Shown: in pieces, positions 1-5,780 of the stretch | How positions within the stretch are numbered: the stretch's first letter is position 1 | Layout of the letters: each line of letters starts with the position of its first letter | Source: Hyphomicrobiales bacterium | GTDB taxonomy: Bacteria; Pseudomonadota; Alphaproteobacteria; Rhizobiales; GCA-2746425 | Length of the DNA stretch: 5,780 nucleotides | Reading direction: 5' to 3' | Assembly: GCA_002746425.1 (NCBI GenBank) | Contig: NVXB01000050.1 | Coordinates: 1 to 5,780 of the forward strand | Position numbers and translations under genes: made by a program | Notes under the pieces: model-generated | What the model was told of the DNA's origin: nothing | What the model saw: the letters and a program-made list of their open reading frames with translations, nothing else | The model's database searches: none

Positions 1-1
1 G

Positions 2-763
2 ATCAACGCCGTCAACGATGTGAGTTTCGATTTATACCCCGGTGAGAATTTGGGCATTGTGGGCGAAAGCGGGTCTGGCAAAACCACTATTGGCCGCTTG
101 CTGCTGCGTGTTGAAGAGCCAACATCAGGAACAATCACATTCCGGGATGATGATGGACCTCATGACGTGACCGCCATGCGGGCAAATCAACTTGCCAATT
201 ATCGCCGCGCTGTGAGGCTCATTTTTCAAGATCCATTTGCCTCACTCAATCCGCGCATGACTGTTAAGCAGATTATCAGCGACCCGCTCATCGTTGCTAA
301 ACTCGCCAAAGGCGCGGCTCTGGAAGCCCGCGTCAAAGCATTGCTGGAAATGGTGGGGCTAGAAGCCTCCGCCATGGAACGCTACCCCCATGCCTTTTCC
401 GGCGGCCAGCGCCAACGCATTGGCATTGCGCGTGCGCTGGCACTTGATCCAAAAGTGATCATTGCCGATGAAGCGACCTCTGCCCTTGATGTCTCCGTGC
501 GGGCGCAAATTCTGGATTTGTTGCTGGAGGTGAAAAATCGCCTTGGTCTCAGCTTCATTTTCATTTCGCATGACATTTCAGTCGTGCGCTATTTTTGCGA
601 CAGAGTGGCGGTGATGCACAAGGGCCGCATCGTTGAAATAGGCGATGCGAACACCATCTGCAGCGCGCCGAACGAGCCCTATACAAAGAGCCTGATTTCG
701 GCTGTTCCCAATCCTGATCCGCGCAATAAGCGAATGCTGCACCGAACCCGATTCACCACGTGA
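2..763 (+). CDS. Opp/Dpp-type ABC importer ATP-binding protein, C-terminal part (5' end outside window)
   Basis: Nucleotide-binding subunit that would hydrolyse ATP on the cytoplasmic face of an importer of the oligopeptide/dipeptide (OppF/DppF) family. The frame is open to the left edge and reads INAVNDVSFDL before the GTG at 20, which matches the conserved strand before Walker A, so that GTG is internal and the true start lies upstream. 253 residues are visible. Numbered from codon 20: Walker A GESGSGKTT (15-23), Q-loop FQDPFASLNP (Q70), ABC signature FSGGQRQR (126-133), Walker B VIIADEAT (146-153, catalytic Glu151), D-loop SALD, H-loop His184. After these comes the short oligo_HPY-type tail with PNEPYTKSLISAVPNPDP. 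All ATPase motifs are intact. Family members import peptides, but in rhizobia-like bacteria many take up oligosaccharides. The adjacent GH42 gene suggests a galactoside substrate (inference). It could be a standalone OppF-like subunit or the second half of a fused double-ABC protein; the missing N-terminus would decide. The stop lies 14 bp before the next start. Confidence 0.93.
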   Translation: MNAVNDVSFDLYPGENLGIVGESGSGKTTIGRLLLRVEEPTSGTITFRDDDGPHDVTAMRANQLANYRRAVRLIFQDPFASLNPRMTVKQIISDPLIVAKLAKGAALEARVKALLEMVGLEASAMERYPHAFSGGQRQRIGIARALALDPKVIIADEATSALDVSVRAQILDLLLEVKNRLGLSFIFISHDISVVRYFCDRVAVMHKGRIVEIGDANTICSAPNEPYTKSLISAVPNPDPRNKRMLHRTRFTT

Positions 764-767
764 AGGA
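763..767 (+). promoter_or_regulatory. Shine-Dalgarno for the GH42 gene
   Basis: AAGGA begins on the last base of the upstream TGA stop codon and lies 10 bp before the ATG at 778. An earlier in-frame GTG at 760 overlaps the upstream stop (GTGA) but has no purine-rich site before it, so the ATG is preferred. The arrangement suggests that translation of the ATPase and the galactosidase is coupled. Confidence 0.6.
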
Positions 768-777
768 CCTTATAAAA

Positions 778-2892
778 ATGAATAATACTGGCCTGCAAGT
801 TCCATTTGGTGCTGTCTATTTTCGTAAATCCAACCCACCGCGTGAAGATTGGGAACGCGACTATGGCGTTGCCTCTGAGGACGGGTTGAACGTTTTCCGT
901 CATTGGGCCATGTGGTCGGCAATTGAAGTTAAGCCCGGTATATATGATTGGGAGGAATATGATCAGCAGCTTGATCTTGCCGCAAAAAACGGCATCAAAA
1001 CAGTCATTGCCGAGCTTACGCACACCGTGCCCGATTGGGCGTATCGCAAATTTTCCCATGCCCGTCAGGTGACAATCGATGGAAAGCCTCTGCCTTCAAC
1101 CATGGGTGTGTCGGCAGCAACGGGTGGCTTCGCCCCCAATGGCGGCGGTGGCGGTTCTCTTACGTTGAACTGCCCTGAAGTCAGAGAGGCCGCCGGTGCA
1201 TTTCTAACGGCTATGGCCGAGCGCTATCGCGGGCACCCAGGGTTACTGGGCTATGATTGCTGGAATGAGTGTAATTATTCCCCCGTTGTGGATTTCAGCG
1301 AGTATACGCAAGCCGCATTTCGCCAATGGCTAAAGGCGAAATACGGAACGCTCGATGTGCTGGCAAAGGCCTGGTATCGCTACAGCTATGCGGAATGGGA
1401 TGATGTCATGGCCCCGCGCCAGATCGCACCCTATCCCGAGTGCCTCGACTGGCTGCAGTTCAAGCGTGATGACTATTACGGCCAGATGCAATTCCGCATT
1501 GATAGCGTCAAGGCGGGTGATCCTGATTGTATGATCCTCGCCCATGGTGTTGGCGGTGCCATTACCGATATGGCGGCGCGTGGTTGCGATGATTGGCTGG
1601 CGGCATCCAAGGTCGAAACCTATGGCTATACTTGGATTCAGGGCCGAAAGGGCGCGCAGCCCTGGCGTAATTTCTTTGCGGGCGATCTGACCCGCGCAGC
1701 ATCACGCGGCAAACCGTTTTGGCACGCAGAACGCCAGGGCGGCCCCTTATGGATGCAGCCGCAGGTGGTTGGCCGCGACAAGGAAGATGGCCGCGTGGCT
1801 GAGCCAGAAGACATCCGTGTTTGGTCAATGTCCTCATTTGCCGCCGGCGCGCGTGGCATGTTGAACTTGCGCTTTCGCCCGTTACTGGATGGACCGCTCT
1901 TTGGTGCTTTTGGTTCCTATGGCATGGACGGCTCGCGCACGCCGCGCTCTGACATCGCCAGCAAGCTGGCAAAATGGACAAATGCACCTGAGCAAACTGA
2001 GCTAATGGCCGCATCACCGGTAAAGGGTGATATCGGTATTCTGGTTGTGCCAGAGACCCAACAATGGGATTATCTACTGTCTCATGAGGGCGGGTTTGAT
2101 ACCTATCAAGCAGCCATGTGGGGGGCATATCAGGGCTTCTTCGATAATAATATCCAGGCCGACTGGGTGCATATCGATGATATCGACAATTACGAAACCA
2201 TCTATTTCCCCTACCCAATCATGTTGCCGTCCAAAACAGCAAACACGATCACAGACTGGGTTGCCAAAGGCGGAAAGCTTATTGCTGAGGCATGTCCGGG
2301 CTATTTTGGTGATCGCGGCAAAGTTGGCACTGTTCAGCCCAATAATGGCCTCGATGTGCTCTTCGGAGTGCGCGAAGACGAAGTGGAATTCATGCCTGAC
2401 ATTGGTGATCGCATCCGCTTCTCGCTGGATGGGCTTGATCTTCAAGGCGGCGGTTTCTTGCAGTCCTACACAGCAACCAGCGGAACCGAACGAGGATATT
2501 TCAATGATGGCCGCCTAGCGGTGGTCGAAAACAGCCACGGCAAAGGACGCACCCGGCTGGTTGGTACGCATACTTCTGTTGCCTATTACCGCGCGCCAAC
2601 AGAAGACGGGCGTCGTTATTTTGCCGATTGCTTGAAATGGACCGGGCATAAGCAAAATGTTTCCTGCTCAAATCCACAAGTACAGGTGCGTCTGCACGCG
2701 GGATCAAACGGTCAGCGTTACGTTTGGATCGTCAACGCCAGCAGGCAACCACAATCGGGCCAATTGAGTTTTGACGCTAGTGGAGATGAGCTGAAATTCG
2801 GCCGTATTTTCTGGGCTGGCGAGAATGCTAAGGCGCAGGGTACAGGTTTCACCGTTTCGCCAAGGGATACCCTCGTTGTGTCTGTTTCATAA
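778..2892 (+). CDS. Beta-galactosidase, glycoside hydrolase family 42
   Basis: Retaining exo-glycosidase that would release terminal beta-galactose (possibly alpha-L-arabinopyranose) from oligosaccharides. 704 aa from the ATG at 778, close to the usual 650-700 aa of GH42. Residues here count from that ATG. The N-terminal TIM barrel opens with the family-like strand FGAVYF and a WERDYG segment, followed by FRHWAMWSAIEVKPGIYDW. The acid/base is Glu164 in YDCWNECNY (codon 1267-1269), with the Asn before it typical of clan GH-A. The nucleophile is Glu318 in WHAERQGG (codon 1729-1731). A GATase-like middle (trimerisation) domain starts near residue 418 (GDIGILVVPE) and runs to about 620, followed by a small C-terminal beta domain. 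No signal peptide or membrane segment is seen, so it is cytoplasmic and depends on an importer, which fits the ATPase gene just upstream. Odd points are a Gly-rich loop (NGGGGGS, about 121-127) and cysteines either side of the acid/base (Cys161, Cys165). Family assignment is secure; substrate is inferred. Confidence 0.92.
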   Translation: MNNTGLQVPFGAVYFRKSNPPREDWERDYGVASEDGLNVFRHWAMWSAIEVKPGIYDWEEYDQQLDLAAKNGIKTVIAELTHTVPDWAYRKFSHARQVTIDGKPLPSTMGVSAATGGFAPNGGGGGSLTLNCPEVREAAGAFLTAMAERYRGHPGLLGYDCWNECNYSPVVDFSEYTQAAFRQWLKAKYGTLDVLAKAWYRYSYAEWDDVMAPRQIAPYPECLDWLQFKRDDYYGQMQFRIDSVKAGDPDCMILAHGVGGAITDMAARGCDDWLAASKVETYGYTWIQGRKGAQPWRNFFAGDLTRAASRGKPFWHAERQGGPLWMQPQVVGRDKEDGRVAEPEDIRVWSMSSFAAGARGMLNLRFRPLLDGPLFGAFGSYGMDGSRTPRSDIASKLAKWTNAPEQTELMAASPVKGDIGILVVPETQQWDYLLSHEGGFDTYQAAMWGAYQGFFDNNIQADWVHIDDIDNYETIYFPYPIMLPSKTANTITDWVAKGGKLIAEACPGYFGDRGKVGTVQPNNGLDVLFGVREDEVEFMPDIGDRIRFSLDGLDLQGGGFLQSYTATSGTERGYFNDGRLAVVENSHGKGRTRLVGTHTSVAYYRAPTEDGRRYFADCLKWTGHKQNVSCSNPQVQVRLHAGSNGQRYVWIVNASRQPQSGQLSFDASGDELKFGRIFWAGENAKAQGTGFTVSPRDTLVVSVS

Positions 2893-2988
2893 GCGGCTTA
2901 TTGTAGGGAGCTGCAAAACATTTGCACTCTCGACCATTCCACCGGGTATGGACCGCGTGTGTTAAGGTGCAGGCGATAGGTACAGAAT
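2893..2988. other. Intergenic gap with two small inverted repeats
   Basis: About 96 bp between the GH42 stop and the next gene. It contains the perfect inverted repeat at 2912-2926 and an imperfect one at 2934-2951 (CCATTCC, loop ACCG, GGTATGG, one T-T mismatch). Neither stem is followed by a run of T, so I do not call a Rho-independent terminator. A -35-like TTGCAC (2922-2927) overlaps the first repeat, but no good -10 hexamer lies at proper spacing, so a promoter for the following gene is only a weak possibility. Confidence 0.4.
2912..2926. repeat. Perfect inverted repeat TGCAAA-ACA-TTTGCA
   Basis: Six-base arms are exactly complementary around a three-base centre, 20 bp after the GH42 stop codon. 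It could be a transcription-factor operator for the following gene or a minor RNA hairpin. With AT-rich arms and no T-tract it is a poor terminator. One copy was seen in the window. Confidence 0.5.
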
Positions 2989-3600
2989 GTGTTTGATGCA
3001 GAAATAACAGGTTTAGAGGTCGCAGCCGCCCGGTTTTTCCGATCCTATGAGGACCATTGTTCAACACCAAATTCAGATACATTGCTCATTCTTCTTGACG
3101 CTTGCCAAAGCCTGAATAATCGAATGAACAAGGCGATAAAGCAGAGCTTTTTTAACTCCAATGAGTTTGCGGCTCTCAACGCATTGCATAATTTATTCCA
3201 ACATCATCAAGGGCTTTTGGAGCAAGTTAAAACCATTCCGATTTTGCCTGAAATGCCACTCTATTCAGATTTAATGACGATGTGTTTGGTTCCAAAAGAG
3301 GTGGTTGAGCGGGCGATCAACGGAGAAAGACAATACGTAAACAAGCCCAAAATACGATCAGCACTCAAGTGGTATGGAGGTCTGGTCAACCTGAACCCTG
3401 CGCTTTTTAATTTCGCTGTGATCGTTTTTGAAAAATGTATTGAAGCAAAGATTATAGTCGATGACGCGGCTTGGGGTCGTTTCGCTGAAGTATACAATAC
3501 TGAAAGCAAGAGTAACCAAACCCACTTTGTTAATGGCGATATCGTGTGTCGCTCCGCTGATGTAGATGCCATATTAAACTCGATTTACGTCAAGCATTGA
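2989..3600 (+). CDS. Hypothetical protein, 203 aa, family not recognised
   Basis: I do not recognise this protein. The GTG at 2989 is the first possible start, because an in-frame TAG sits at 2977-2979; a weak GATAGG (2975-2980) lies 8 bp before it. The protein appears soluble and largely helical, with no signal peptide, no convincing membrane segment and no recognised nucleotide-binding or DNA-binding motif. The N-terminal half has Leu/Asn/His-rich helices (LLILLDACQSLNNRMNKAI; ALNALHNLFQHHQGLLEQ). The C-terminal half includes LKWYGGLVNLNPALFNFAVI and DDAAWGRFAEVYN. Four cysteines are scattered (DHC, DAC, MTMC, EKC), with a fifth in IVC, and form no obvious metal-binding motif. It is AT-richer than both neighbours: 38% GC in 3061-3120 and 3181-3240 by hand count, against about 60% in 1801-1860. 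That composition could mean acquisition or weak codon selection. It is separated from the GH42 gene by 96 bp, so it may be transcribed independently. Its length and clean ends make it very likely a real gene. Confidence 0.7.
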   Translation: MFDAEITGLEVAAARFFRSYEDHCSTPNSDTLLILLDACQSLNNRMNKAIKQSFFNSNEFAALNALHNLFQHHQGLLEQVKTIPILPEMPLYSDLMTMCLVPKEVVERAINGERQYVNKPKIRSALKWYGGLVNLNPALFNFAVIVFEKCIEAKIIVDDAAWGRFAEVYNTESKSNQTHFVNGDIVCRSADVDAILNSIYVKH

Positions 3601-3611
3601 AAGTGTCGCGC

Positions 3612-3621
3612 GGCTTAAGCC
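3612..3621. repeat. 10-bp palindrome GGCTTAAGCC at the convergent gene ends
   Basis: A perfect palindrome spans the TAA stop of the minus-strand reductase (3615-3617), 12 bp after the stop of the plus-strand gene. As RNA it could form only a three-pair stem with a TTAA loop, and no T-run follows on either strand, so it is at best a weak part of a bidirectional 3' end. The spacer between the two convergent genes is only 14 bp, so transcripts must overlap or end inside the opposing gene. Confidence 0.4.
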
Positions 3622-5780
3622 TCTCCATCGTTATCGTCTATCCTTTCGATCTCAGGCGGCACAAAAGCTGTTACCGCTGGCACAGCTTGTTGAACAGCCA
3701 CAACCTCCACAAGGCAGGTTTGCGCGCTTGGCCCTTGTGCCAATTCAGAGGTTGGAAGGTCGGGTGTTAAAACATTGGGATTTCCATGTTTGCAGCAGTT
3801 TTGATCGCTTTCCCAATCAGGATCATACCAGGCACCAGTGGCAATCGCTACGACGGCTTCATGTAGGCCAGGGTCCAGTTGCACGACACTAACGCACGAA
3901 CCGCGTGCGTTAAAAATGCGCACTAAATCACCCTCAACTAACCCACGTTTGGTCGCGGCCTTTGGGTGCATTTTGCAAGGTTCGCGCCCTTTGATTTTAC
4001 CGGCGCGGCTATGGCTACCGTGGTCTAGTTGGCTATGCAGGCGGCGAGCCGGTTGGTGTGATATCAAATGCAGCGGATAGTGGCCTGCAAGATCGGCACC
4101 CAACCATTCTTGAGGCTCAATCCATACCGGGTGGCCGGGGTTTTCCTTGAGGCCATAACTGGCAATGGTTTCGCTAAATATCTCTATTTTGCCGGAGGGG
4201 GTGACAAGTGGATTGCCTTTGGGGTTTTTGCGAAACGCTTCAAGCATGATTTGGGATTTACCCGACACATCCAACCGCATCACATTGCGTTCTAGAAAAT
4301 CCTGATAATCGGGAAGTTGGTGTCCGATGTCTTGCCCCCGCTTGCGTGTTTGCGCATAGATCTCTTGTAGCCATTGCTCTTCATTGCGCCCTTCAGTGAA
4401 AGCGGCCCTGAATCCGACTTCTTGGCTGTCACTTGGGCGCAGACGCTCGGCCAAGCCCGCAAAGATATCGTGATCATTACGTGCTTGTTCAAAAGGTTTT
4501 GCCACCTGCTGCATCGCCATGATGTAGTTATCGCGCGGTGAACAAGCGATATCATTGCGCTCCATCCCCACGGTGGCGGGAAGCACAATATCGGCAAAAC
4601 GAGCAAGTGGTGTCCAAAACGGTTCATGCACAACAACCGTCTCAATTTTTTGCCAGGCGCGGCGCAACCGATTGAGGTCCTGGTGATGATGGAACGGATT
4701 ACCGCCCGCCCAATAGACCAGACGAATATCGGGGTAGTTCAAATGCTGCCCATTATAGACAAAGGGTTTGCCGGGGTTGAGCAACATGTCGGAAATGCGC
4801 GCAACGGGGATAAAATTGTTGATAGGGTTCTTGCCGGTGGGAAACGCCGCCCATGGCAAATGGGCGCGATGGTTGCCAACGCCATTTACAGCGCTTAGGC
4901 CAAGCGAGAAGCCCGTGCCCGGTTTTCCAATGCCGCCCAGCATCGCGGTTAGCACAACCAGCATCCAATAATTTTGTTCGCCGTTTTGCTGACGGGTTAG
5001 CGACCAACTGGCGTTGATCATCGTGGGTATAGAGGCCATACGGCGCGCCAAGGCCTCTATGGTATCGCTGGGAATACCAGTTATCTGTTCAGCCCAAGAT
5101 GCATTTTTGGGGATGCCATCACTCTCGCCCATCAGATAGGGGAAAAACTTTTCAAAACCGACGCAATAAAGCGCCAGAAATTCTTTGTCGTGCAAGTCCT
5201 CACTAACGAGCGTGTGCGCCAGCGCCAGCATCAAAGCTGTGTCGGTATTGGGGCGGATGGGCATCCATTGCGCATCCAGTTCAGCCATCACGTCGGAAGA
5301 TGCAGGGCTGATGTTAACGAAGTCTACGCCGGCTTTGCGGGCGGCCAACATATCAGCGCGCTGATCGTGGCTGCCGGTGCCGCCGGAATTGACTTGCCCG
5401 TTGCGCAGCGCCATTCCGCCAAACGCGACAACCAGTTTGGCGCCCTCAGTAATGGATTTCCATGAGGTATGTTCAAGCAACAATTTTGGCAAAGACCCCA
5501 CCACATGGGGCAAAATCACTTCGGCGGCGGCGTAGCTATAGGAATTGCGCGATACCGTGCAGCCACCAAACAAATTCATAAAACGTTTGAGTTGGCTCTG
5601 AGCATGATGAAACCGCCCGGCACTGGCCCAGCCATATGACCCACCATAAATCGCTTCATGGCCAAAATCATTGCGCACCCGGTCAAGTTCGCCAGCGACA
5701 AGATCAAGGGCCGTATCCCAGCTCACCTCAACAAAACTATCGCGCCCTCGCAAGGATCGATCACTTTTGATGCCTTTGTC
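3615..5780 (-). CDS. Molybdopterin-guanine-dinucleotide S-/N-oxide reductase (BisC / DMSO reductase type), N-terminus outside window
   Basis: Mo-bis-MGD enzyme of the DMSO reductase family, reducing sulfoxides or N-oxides such as biotin sulfoxide, methionine sulfoxide, DMSO or TMAO. 721 residues are visible. The frame runs off the right edge reading DKGIKSDRSLRGRDSF, a conserved N-terminal segment, so the TTG at 5753-5751 is internal and probably only a few dozen residues are missing. Counting from the first visible codon, YGGSYGWASAGRFHH carries the Tyr49-Gly-Trp51 active-site pair of DMSO reductase (Tyr114/Trp116 there). NSYSYAAAE supplies the likely Mo-ligand Ser82. MGD-binding stretches include WAGGNPFHHHQDLNR (about 357-371) and HEPFW...ADIVLPAT. 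The C-terminal molydopterin-binding domain (about 560-695) has RLHSQLDH, GREPCKMHP, CKHGNPNVLTPDLPTSELAQGPS. No Fe-S cluster motif is visible, consistent with this subfamily. The missing N-terminus hides whether there is a Tat signal, which separates periplasmic respiratory (DorA/TorA/TorZ) from cytoplasmic repair (BisC) enzymes. The sequence feel is closest to BisC. Convergent with the preceding gene. Confidence 0.92.
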   Translation of the reverse strand, partial: DKGIKSDRSLRGRDSFVEVSWDTALDLVAGELDRVRNDFGHEAIYGGSYGWASAGRFHHAQSQLKRFMNLFGGCTVSRNSYSYAAAEVILPHVVGSLPKLLLEHTSWKSITEGAKLVVAFGGMALRNGQVNSGGTGSHDQRADMLAARKAGVDFVNISPASSDVMAELDAQWMPIRPNTDTALMLALAHTLVSEDLHDKEFLALYCVGFEKFFPYLMGESDGIPKNASWAEQITGIPSDTIEALARRMASIPTMINASWSLTRQQNGEQNYWMLVVLTAMLGGIGKPGTGFSLGLSAVNGVGNHRAHLPWAAFPTGKNPINNFIPVARISDMLLNPGKPFVYNGQHLNYPDIRLVYWAGGNPFHHHQDLNRLRRAWQKIETVVVHEPFWTPLARFADIVLPATVGMERNDIACSPRDNYIMAMQQVAKPFEQARNDHDIFAGLAERLRPSDSQEVGFRAAFTEGRNEEQWLQEIYAQTRKRGQDIGHQLPDYQDFLERNVMRLDVSGKSQIMLEAFRKNPKGNPLVTPSGKIEIFSETIASYGLKENPGHPVWIEPQEWLGADLAGHYPLHLISHQPARRLHSQLDHGSHSRAGKIKGREPCKMHPKAATKRGLVEGDLVRIFNARGSCVSVVQLDPGLHEAVVAIATGAWYDPDWESDQNCCKHGNPNVLTPDLPTSELAQGPSAQTCLVEVVAVQQAVPAVTAFVPPEIERIDDNDGEA

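Noticed and set aside
20..22. GTG at 20 as the start of the ABC ATPase
   Set aside because: The frame continues upstream with a conserved AVNDVSFDL strand, so the codon is an internal valine.
760..777. Start of the GH42 gene at GTG 760
   Set aside because: It has no ribosome binding site upstream, would add six non-conserved residues, and the ATG at 778 has AAGGA at usable distance.
1562..2218. Long minus-strand open frame of 218 codons inside the GH42 gene
   Set aside because: It lies opposite a clear catalytic-domain coding sequence, its translation is rich in Arg/Pro/His as expected for an antisense shadow, and it has no family resemblance.
2027..2518. Plus-strand open frame of 163 codons overlapping the GH42 middle domain
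   Set aside because: It is a +1-type shadow of the GH42 frame, whose translation (GDIGILVV and onward) is the one that fits the family.
2934..2951. Imperfect hairpin as a Rho-independent terminator for the GH42 operon
   Set aside because: It has a mismatch in the stem and the following bases (ACCGCGTGTG) contain no T-run.
2987..3007. ATG at 2987 beginning a tiny peptide (MCLMQK)
   Set aside because: Only six codons; it overlaps the GTG start of the 203-aa gene and is most simply a chance ATG.
4292..4645. Minus-strand 117-codon frame within the reductase gene
   Set aside because: It is another frame of the same strand as the reductase, whose own frame is continuous with conserved motifs on both sides, so there is no sign of a frameshift.

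Overview
The window reads as an accessory metabolic stretch of a bacterial chromosome or large replicon, most likely from an alphaproteobacterium (Rhizobiales-like). I infer this from the style of the proteins (a peptide-type ABC ATPase next to a GH42 beta-galactosidase, and a BisC/DMSO-reductase-type molybdoenzyme), not from any marker gene. There is no rRNA, tRNA, CRISPR array, transposase or phage gene in view. Coding density is high, and only two gaps are non-coding: about 96 bp and 14 bp.

Layout. The left edge (to 763, + strand) holds the C-terminal part of an Opp/Dpp-type ABC importer ATPase whose start lies outside the window. It is followed almost immediately (778-2892, +) by a complete GH42 beta-galactosidase without a signal peptide. 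The two look like the distal end of an oligosaccharide uptake operon: the importer brings a galactoside (or arabinoside) into the cytoplasm and the GH42 enzyme hydrolyses it there. A 96-bp gap with two small inverted repeats precedes an unrecognised, AT-richer 203-aa gene (2989-3600, +). On the opposite strand, converging with only 14 bp between the stop codons, is a large molybdopterin-guanine-dinucleotide S-/N-oxide reductase (3615 to beyond the right edge, -). It is missing only its N-terminus.

The reductase and the sugar genes probably belong to separate transcription units with unrelated roles. The clearest unknown is the 203-aa gene, which differs in base composition from both neighbours. 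I see no convincing evidence of a new multi-gene system here. The items worth following up are the unusual active-site surroundings of the GH42 enzyme, the orphan gene, and the physiological substrate of the reductase.
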